From Pseudomonas sp. WN033 (GTDB lineage Bacteria > Pseudomonadota > Gammaproteobacteria > Pseudomonadales > Pseudomonadaceae), in the NCBI GenBank assembly GCA_002287035.1, contig NSKG01000003.1:1-64000 (forward strand): a stretch of DNA of 64,000 bases, given 5' to 3'. How positions within the stretch are numbered: the stretch's first letter is position 1; each line of letters starts with the position of its first letter. This document shows, piece after piece, positions 56,413 through 64,000 of the stretch. The notes beneath the pieces are model-generated. The model had not been told where the DNA came from, did no database searches, and saw only the letters and a program-made list of their open reading frames with translations. The position numbers were made by a program, and so were the translations under genes.

Positions 56413-58607
56413 GGCGAGCTGGCCAGCTTCTCCAGCAGCGCCATCTGTGCGCTGCGCGGATTCTGGTTGCCGGTTGGGCTTGAGCGGACATAGCTGCCGT
56501 CAGGCTGCAGAATCCAGCTCTGGGTATTGTCACTGAGGAACACCTGCAGCTCCTGCTTGGCGCGGCTGACCAGCTTCTTGCCTTCCAGCGGGAAGCAGGT
56601 CTCCACCCGGTTATCCAGATTGCGTTCCATCATGTCGGCGCTCGATAGCCAGACTTGCTCCTGGCCGTCATTGAGGAAGTAATAGACCCGGCTGTGCTCC
56701 AGGAATCGGCCGATGATCGAACGGACCGTGATGTTGTTCGATACTCCGGGTATGCCGGGGCGCAGACAGCACATGCCGCGCACGATCAGATCGACCTTGA
56801 CCCCGGCCTGCGAAGCCTTGAACAGTGCCTTGATAACCTTGGCATCGGTCAGTGCGTTGGCCTTGGCGATGATATGCGCGGGCTTGCCGGCCTGGGCATT
56901 GAGGGTTTCGCGGTTGATCAGCTCAAGCAGTCGTTTCTTCAGGGTGAAGGGCGCCTGCAGCAGTTTCTTCATGCGCAAGGTCTTGCCCATGCCGATCAGC
57001 TGGTTGAAGAGTTTATGCACGTCTTCGGTCAGGGCCAGGTCCGAGGTCAGGATGCTGTAGTCGGTATACAGCCTGGCGTTGCCGGCGTGATAGTTGCCGG
57101 TGCCCAGGTGGGCATAGCGGCGCAGGGTTTTGTCCTCGCGGCGCAGGATCAGCATCATCTTGGCGTGGGTCTTGAAACCGACCACGCCGTAGATCACCAC
57201 CGCTCCGGCCTGCTGCAGGCGGCTGGCCAGTTGCAGGTTGGATTCCTCGTCAAAGCGTGCGCGCAGCTCGATCACCACCGTGACTTCCTTGCCATTACGT
57301 GCGGCATCGACCAGGGCGTTGACGATTTCCGAGTTGGCGCCGGTGCGATACAGGGTCTGCTTGATCGCCAGCACGTTGGGATCCTGGGCGGCCTGGCGCA
57401 ACAAATCGACCACCGGGCTGAACGATTCGTAGGGGTGCAGCAGCAGGATGTCCTGCTTGCTGATTGCCTGGAACAGGTTGTCGGCACTGGACAGCAACTT
57501 GGGAATCCCCGGACTGAACGACGGGAATTGCAGATCGGTGTGGTTGGTCAGGCCGGTGATCGAGAACAGTCGGGTCAGGTTGACCGGACCGTTGACCTCG
57601 TACAGCTCCGATTCGCTCAGACCGAACTGCCGGAGCAGAAAGTCTGTCAGCGGCTTGGGGCAATTATCAGCGACTTCCAGACGTACCGCATCGCCGTAGC
57701 GACGTGACAGCAGTTCGCCGCGCAGAGCCCGGGCCAGGTCATCGACCTCGTCTGGATCGACGATCAGGTCGGCGTTGCGGGTCAGACGGAACTGATAGCA
57801 GCCCAGCACCTTCATGCCGGGGAACAGGTCGTCAGCATGGTCGTGAATGATCGAGGACAGGAACACGAAGTTGTCACCACCGTCGCACAGCTCGTCTGGC
57901 AGGCGGATCAGTCGTGGCAGTGAGCGCGGCGCCGGGATGATCGCCAACCCTGAGTCGCGACCGAAGGCGTCCACGCCCTCGAGCTGAACGATGAAGTTCA
58001 GGCTCTTGTTGACCAGCAACGGGAATGGATGGGTGGGGTCAAGGCCAATCGGGCTGATGATCGGAGCCACTTCCTGGCGGAAATAGCGGCGAATCCACAG
58101 GGTCTGCTTGTGGGTCCACTGCCGCCGACGCACGAAGCGAATGCCGTGTTCGGCCAGTTGCGGCAGCAGTACGTCGTTGAGCAGGGCGTACTGGCGGGTC
58201 ACCTGCTGGTGGGCGATTTCACTGATCTTGCTCAGTACCTGTTGCGGTTGCAGACCGTCTGGCCCGGTCTGCTCGCGGGCGAAGGTGATCTGCTTTTTCA
58301 GTCCGGCAACGCGGATTTCGAAGAACTCGTCGAGGTTGCTGGAAAAAATCAGCAGGAACTTCAAGCGCTCAAGCAGCGGGTAGGATTCATCCAGTGCCTG
58401 CTCGAATACCCGGATATTGAACTGCAACTGTGACAGTTCACGATGGATATACAGTTCCGGGGCGTTGATGTCGGCCGGGGCTACCGGTTCGACCGCTGCT
58501 GGGGCGGAAACACTGTGGACCACCCGGGCCGGCGCCTCACTGGTCTCTAGCTCGCTGGTTGTAGCCAGTTCGTCCTGGTCAGTGGGTACGCTCTTGAGTT
58601 CCTGCAT
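56391..58607 (-). CDS. ppk: Polyphosphate kinase 1
   Basis: The 738-residue enzyme makes polyphosphate from ATP. The N-terminal domain [25 protein letters not shown] is standard and begins only at about residue 50. The first 50 residues are an extension rich in Ala, Glu and Val that is common in Pseudomonas annotations and may be partly an over-long start. The catalytic phospholipase-D-like domain contains [19 protein letters not shown] with the phosphorylated histidine, and [12 protein letters not shown]. It is convergent with ppx, which degrades its product, and overlaps it by 22 bases. Confidence 0.96.
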   Translation of the reverse strand: MQELKSVPTDQDELATTSELETSEAPARVVHSVSAPAAVEPVAPADINAPELYIHRELSQLQFNIRVFEQALDESYPLLERLKFLLIFSSNLDEFFEIRVAGLKKQITFAREQTGPDGLQPQQVLSKISEIAHQQVTRQYALLNDVLLPQLAEHGIRFVRRRQWTHKQTLWIRRYFRQEVAPIISPIGLDPTHPFPLLVNKSLNFIVQLEGVDAFGRDSGLAIIPAPRSLPRLIRLPDELCDGGDNFVFLSSIIHDHADDLFPGMKVLGCYQFRLTRNADLIVDPDEVDDLARALRGELLSRRYGDAVRLEVADNCPKPLTDFLLRQFGLSESELYEVNGPVNLTRLFSITGLTNHTDLQFPSFSPGIPKLLSSADNLFQAISKQDILLLHPYESFSPVVDLLRQAAQDPNVLAIKQTLYRTGANSEIVNALVDAARNGKEVTVVIELRARFDEESNLQLASRLQQAGAVVIYGVVGFKTHAKMMLILRREDKTLRRYAHLGTGNYHAGNARLYTDYSILTSDLALTEDVHKLFNQLIGMGKTLRMKKLLQAPFTLKKRLLELINRETLNAQAGKPAHIIAKANALTDAKVIKALFKASQAGVKVDLIVRGMCCLRPGIPGVSNNITVRSIIGRFLEHSRVYYFLNDGQEQVWLSSADMMERNLDNRVETCFPLEGKKLVSRAKQELQVFLSDNTQSWILQPDGSYVRSSPTGNQNPRSAQMALLEKLASSPQRTVNV

Positions 58608-58627
58608 GACATCCTCGATAACTTGGG

Positions 58628-60914
<2,287 letters not shown>

Positions 60915-61109
60915 GCGGACACATCCTTGTCCGGAGCTAGCCGGATCGCTGCAAGCGGCCAGGAGCTACAACTTATTCAGCCTAGTCGCTGAACGGTATT
61001 GGGGGAAGCTGACTGGCGCCCTGTTATTGGCAAAGTGTGCGGTGGTCTACAAAACGGCCGCACTCCACTACGCTCAAAGACTGCCTGGGAGAGCGTTGGT
61101 TCGCCTGGA

Positions 61110-61115
61110 TATAAT
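61110..61115 (+). promoter_or_regulatory. Candidate -10 box upstream of the DUF6436 gene
   Basis: A perfect TATAAT stands 43 bases before the predicted start at 61158. I see no good -35 hexamer at the proper distance. The rest of the 243-base gap between the divergent GGDEF and DUF6436 genes holds no other feature I can support. Confidence 0.3.
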
Positions 61116-61157
61116 GCTCACCCTGTTTTTTGACCGGCGGTCATGGCGGAAGGTTCT

Positions 61158-61703
61158 ATGCGAGTGTGGCAACGAAATGTACTGACGGGTGGATTGATCG
61201 GTCTGTGGCTGGCTGGTCTGGCCTGGGCCTTCTGGTGGTTCGAGGGGCGCTATGTGAAGGCCTTTGACCGGCCGGCGTTCTTCCAGGGCGTAGCTGTGAC
61301 GCCGCCGTTTCCCACAGGTGCGGTGCAGGTGGTGCATGTCTGGCGTTCGGGCTGCCCCTGCAATGCCGGGCATCAGGACTATGTTAATGAAATGAGCGAG
61401 CGGTTCGCTGCCCAGGGGGTGCGCTTCGCTCGGGCTGGTCTGGCCGATGATCCTGGCCTGGGCGGGGTGCTCAAAGATCTTCCCTATTGGCCGATACCCG
61501 AGGAATGGGCTAGCTGGCCGGGCGCGCCAGCGGTGGCGATCTGGGATGCGACAGGTCACCTGGCTTATGTCGGCCCTTACAGTGACGGCGCTCACTGCAA
61601 CAGCGACAGCAGCCTGATCGAGCCAGTGCTGGTGGCATTGCTGCAAGGGCGCTCGGTGGCTATTACCCAGCAGGATACCGTGTCCTGTTTGTGTGATCTG
61701 TGA
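61158..61703 (+). CDS. DUF6436 thioredoxin-like membrane-anchored protein
   Basis: The 181-residue protein has one N-terminal membrane segment (LTGGLIGLWLAGLAWAFWWF) and a periplasmic thioredoxin-like domain. The would-be active site is VWRSGCPCNAGHQDYV, a CPC rather than a CxxC pair. Two further cysteines occur in DGAHCNSDS and near the end (SCLCDL). The short Cys spacing suggests a redox or metal role, but the family is uncharacterised. ATG at 61158 is chosen because GGAAGG lies four bases upstream. The ATG at 61143 has no ribosome site. Confidence 0.75.
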   Translation: MRVWQRNVLTGGLIGLWLAGLAWAFWWFEGRYVKAFDRPAFFQGVAVTPPFPTGAVQVVHVWRSGCPCNAGHQDYVNEMSERFAAQGVRFARAGLADDPGLGGVLKDLPYWPIPEEWASWPGAPAVAIWDATGHLAYVGPYSDGAHCNSDSSLIEPVLVALLQGRSVAITQQDTVSCLCDL

Positions 61704-61740
61704 GCCTGAGCGTAACTCCCAAGTGTTACAGCGAGGGTGC

Positions 61741-62208
61741 TCAGCGGGGTGTTGATGCACCCAGGCCCTTGGCCAGCAGTCGATCCAGAGCGTTGGCGAA
61801 GCTTTGCTTGTCCTTTTCGCTGAACGGTGCTGGGCCGCCGCGTCCGGCCAGCCCGGCGCCGCGCAGTTCATCCATCAGGTTGCGTACGGCCAGGCGTTCG
61901 CCAATGCTGGCCTTGTCGTAGACCTGGCCGCGTGGGTTGATGGCGGTGATGCCGCGCCGTACCAGGCCGTCGGCCAGCGGAATGTCGGCGGTGACCACCA
62001 GGTCGCCAGCGTTGGCGTGTTCAATGATGTAGTGATCGGCGGCATCGGCGCCGCCGGGCACTACGACCTGACGCATGCCGGGTGCAGGCGGCAGCCCCAG
62101 TGAACTGTTGGCGACCAGCACCAGTGCCAACTGCCGGCGTTTGGCAGCACGCATGACCACCTCGCGGATCGGGCGCGGGCAGGCGTCGGCATCTATCCAC
62201 AGGGTCAT
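61741..62208 (-). CDS. YaiI/YqxD-family protein (UPF0178)
   Basis: The 155-residue protein starts MTLWIDADACPRPIREVVMRAAKRRQ, the diagnostic opening of the UPF0178 family, with conserved acidic residues and a PIN-like or NYN-like fold predicted for the group. VVTADIPLADGLVRRG and NPRGQVYDKASIGERLAVRNLMDELR follow. A nuclease role has been proposed but is unproven. It lies between the DUF6436 gene (convergent, 38 bases apart) and the ABC-F gene, whose stop is 10 bases upstream. Confidence 0.93.
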   Translation of the reverse strand: MTLWIDADACPRPIREVVMRAAKRRQLALVLVANSSLGLPPAPGMRQVVVPGGADAADHYIIEHANAGDLVVTADIPLADGLVRRGITAINPRGQVYDKASIGERLAVRNLMDELRGAGLAGRGGPAPFSEKDKQSFANALDRLLAKGLGASTPR

Positions 62209-62218
62209 GTGCGCTCCT

Positions 62219-64000
62219 TTAGCTGCTGAGTTCGGCTTGCAGGCTTTCCAGGGCTTCCTGGGCTTCCAGCCACTGCAGTTCCAGTTCGTCGATTTGCTGG
62301 CGACAGGCGCTCTGGTCGGCCAGCAGGGTTTTCAGCTTGTCTTTGTTGTCGGCGCTGTAGATGCTGCTGTCAGCCAGCGCCTGCTCCAGCGCGTGCATCC
62401 GTTCCTGGGCCAGGCCCAGCTGTTTTTCCAGCTGGTCGGCAGACTTTTTCAGTGGCGCCAGCTTTTGTCGTAATTCGGCGGCCTGCCGGCGCAGGGCCTT
62501 GGGGTCCTGGCGCGCTGTCGGGTTGTCGGTCTCGGCCGGCTGGGCGTTTTTAGCCTGCTGCTGGCGGAACTGGGCCAGCCAGCGGGTATAGCTGTCCAGG
62601 TCCTGATCGTAGTCCTGCAGCTTGCCATCGGCCACCAGCCACAGCTCGTCGGTGGTGGCGCGGATCAGGGCGCGGTCGTGGGAGACCAGCAGCATGGCGC
62701 CTTCGAATGCTTGCAGGGCAATGGTCAGGGCATGGCGCATGTCCATGTCCAGGTGGTTGGTCGGTTCGTCGAGTAGCAGCAGGTTAGGTTTTTGCCAGGC
62801 GATCAGGGCCAGTGCCAGGCGGGCCTTTTCGCCACCGGAAAAGTGCCTGACCGGTTGATCGATGCGCTCGCCGCGAAAGTCGAAGCCGCCGAGAAAGTTG
62901 CGCAGGCTCTGGTCACGTTCCTGTGGCGCAATCCGGGCCAGATGCAGCAGTGGACTGGCCTTGGGATCCAGGCTTTCCAGTTGATGCTGGGCGAAGTAGC
63001 CGATGGCCAGGTGCTCGCCGGTCTTCAGTTCGCCCGCCAGCAGCGGCAGTTCGGCGGCCAGGGTTTTGATTAGGGTCGATTTGCCGGCGCCGTTGGGGCC
63101 CAGCACGCCGATCCGGGCTCCGGGCGCCAGTTGCAGCTTGACGTCGTTGAGGATCGGCTTGGCGCCATAACCGAGAGTGCCTTGCTGCAGGTCAAGCAGC
63201 GGGGTGGACTGCTGGTCGGCTTCGCGGAAGCTGAACTCGAACGGTGAGTCGATATGGGCCGGGCTCAGGGCCTCCATGCGCTCCAGGGCCTTGAGCCGAC
63301 TCTGCGCCTGGCGCGCCTTGCTGGCTTTGGCGCGGAACCGGGCAATGTAGCTTTGCATGTGGGCTCGTTGAGCCTGCTGTTGCTCGAACGCGGCCTGCTG
63401 CTGGCTGAGACGTTCGGCACGGGTGCGCTCAAACTGGCTGTAGCCGCCGCGGTAGAGATTGAGCTGACGGGATTCGACATGCACGATATGCTCGACCACG
63501 GCATCGAGGAAGTCGCGGTCATGGGAGATCAGCAGCAAGGTGCCGCTGTAGCCCTTGAGCCAGTCTTCGAGCCAAAGAATCGCGTCCAGATCCAGGTGGT
63601 TGGTCGGCTCGTCCAGCAGCAACAGGTCAGAAGGGCACATCAGGGCCTGGGCCAGATTCAGGCGCATCTGCCAGCCACCAGAAAACTCGCCGACGCGCGC
63701 CTCGCATTGGGCTGGGGTAAAGCCCAGACCCGCCAACAGGGTGCGGGCCCGGCTGTCGGCGCTGTAACCGCCATGGGCCTCCAGTTCGGCATACAGGGTG
63801 CCGAGGGCGTTGGCGTCATGGGCCTGTTCGGCGACGGCCAGTCGGCGCTGAATATCGCGCAGGCGCTGGTCGCCGTCGAGCACATAGTCGACTGCCAGAC
63901 GCTCCAGGTCTTCGATTTCCTGGCGCATATGAGCGATCCGCCAGTCGGCGGGGACCTGGCAGTCGCCAGCGTCGGCGTGCAGTTCGCCGCGCAGCAGGGC
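62219..64000 (-). CDS. yheS: ABC-F family ATPase (YheS-like), 5' end beyond the window
   Basis: This soluble protein carries two ABC ATPase domains and acts on the ribosome in this family. The reading frame stays open to base 64000 (translating ALLRGELHADAGDC and onward), so the N-terminus including the first Walker A is outside the window. The first signature FSGGWQMRLNLAQALM, the ABC-F linker rich in Gln and Arg (LSQQQAAFEQQQAQRAHMQSY), the second Walker A GPNGAGKSTL, and second signature FSGGEKARLALALIAW are visible. The C-terminus is a charged coiled coil. Size and domain layout fit YheS rather than Uup or EttA. Confidence 0.92.
   Translation of the reverse strand, partial: ALLRGELHADAGDCQVPADWRIAHMRQEIEDLERLAVDYVLDGDQRLRDIQRRLAVAEQAHDANALGTLYAELEAHGGYSADSRARTLLAGLGFTPAQCEARVGEFSGGWQMRLNLAQALMCPSDLLLLDEPTNHLDLDAILWLEDWLKGYSGTLLLISHDRDFLDAVVEHIVHVESRQLNLYRGGYSQFERTRAERLSQQQAAFEQQQAQRAHMQSYIARFRAKASKARQAQSRLKALERMEALSPAHIDSPFEFSFREADQQSTPLLDLQQGTLGYGAKPILNDVKLQLAPGARIGVLGPNGAGKSTLIKTLAAELPLLAGELKTGEHLAIGYFAQHQLESLDPKASPLLHLARIAPQERDQSLRNFLGGFDFRGERIDQPVRHFSGGEKARLALALIAWQKPNLLLLDEPTNHLDMDMRHALTIALQAFEGAMLLVSHDRALIRATTDELWLVADGKLQDYDQDLDSYTRWLAQFRQQQAKNAQPAETDNPTARQDPKALRRQAAELRQKLAPLKKSADQLEKQLGLAQERMHALEQALADSSIYSADNKDKLKTLLADQSACRQQIDELELQWLEAQEALESLQAELSS

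Overview
The window looks like chromosomal DNA of a gammaproteobacterium of the Pseudomonadaceae. The order argH / algZ-algR / hemC-hemD-hemX-hemY and the block ubiD-rho-trxA-ppx-ppk-hemB are typical of Pseudomonas, and the polyamine block (spuI / spuABCDEFGH, then aguBA) follows the order I recall for P. aeruginosa. The first 14.8 kb and most of the rest are GC-rich. An environmental, aromatic-degrading lineage such as the P. pertucinogena/Halopseudomonas group is a reasonable inference but is not proven. I found no tRNA, rRNA, CRISPR array, prophage or transposase gene. No gene-free gap exceeds 300 bases.

1-5.2 kb (+): the lower end of a meta-cleavage operon (dmpF-dmpG-dmpH-dmpI), a degenerate LigB/DODA-type protein, a GlcG/HbpS-like gene, and a XylS-like AraC regulator. 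It ends in an inverted-repeat element (copy 1) and a strong hairpin. 5.4-8.5 kb (-): a porin and a periplasmic arylsulfatase. 8.8-14.8 kb (+): an acyl-CoA ligase, an octaheme cytochrome with HEAT and TPR regions, a Na+/Ca2+-type exchanger and a VC0807-type membrane protein.

14.9-21.2 kb (-): an AT-richer, probably acquired module made of a XylR/MopR-type sigma-54 activator, a Baeyer-Villiger monooxygenase, a MetA-pathway porin and an HSL-family esterase. The three structural genes each have their own sigma-54 promoter, a TTTCATGAAA-like site about 125-130 bp upstream of the -24 box, and an AACAAGAGG leader. The simplest reading is a ketone-utilisation regulon: uptake, oxidation of ketone to ester, then ester hydrolysis.

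21.2-24.4 kb (-): a class V aminotransferase, a GXWXG/DUF4334 protein, a TetR repressor and an unrecognised 257-residue protein preceded by a perfect 18-bp palindrome. 24.5-40.3 kb: the polyamine region. The spuABCDEFGH operon (-) encodes the gamma-glutamylation route and ABC uptake of putrescine/spermidine. spuI is divergent (+), followed by a puuB-like oxidase, a TetR regulator coupled to mtfA, and aguB-aguA. Together these turn agmatine into putrescine and putrescine into GABA. Hairpins lie in four successive gaps of the spu operon.

40.4-50.2 kb: a lipoprotein built of four PPC-like repeats, argH (-), the algZ-algR two-component system, hemCDXY, and a small periplasmic solute-binding protein overlapping hemY tail to tail. 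50.3-64 kb: a flavin/2Fe-2S reductase coupled to ubiD, inverted-repeat element copy 2, rho, trxA, ppx (+) against ppk (-), hemB, a GGDEF membrane protein, a DUF6436 thiol protein, a YaiI-type protein, and the 3' part of a yheS-like ABC-F gene running off the right edge.
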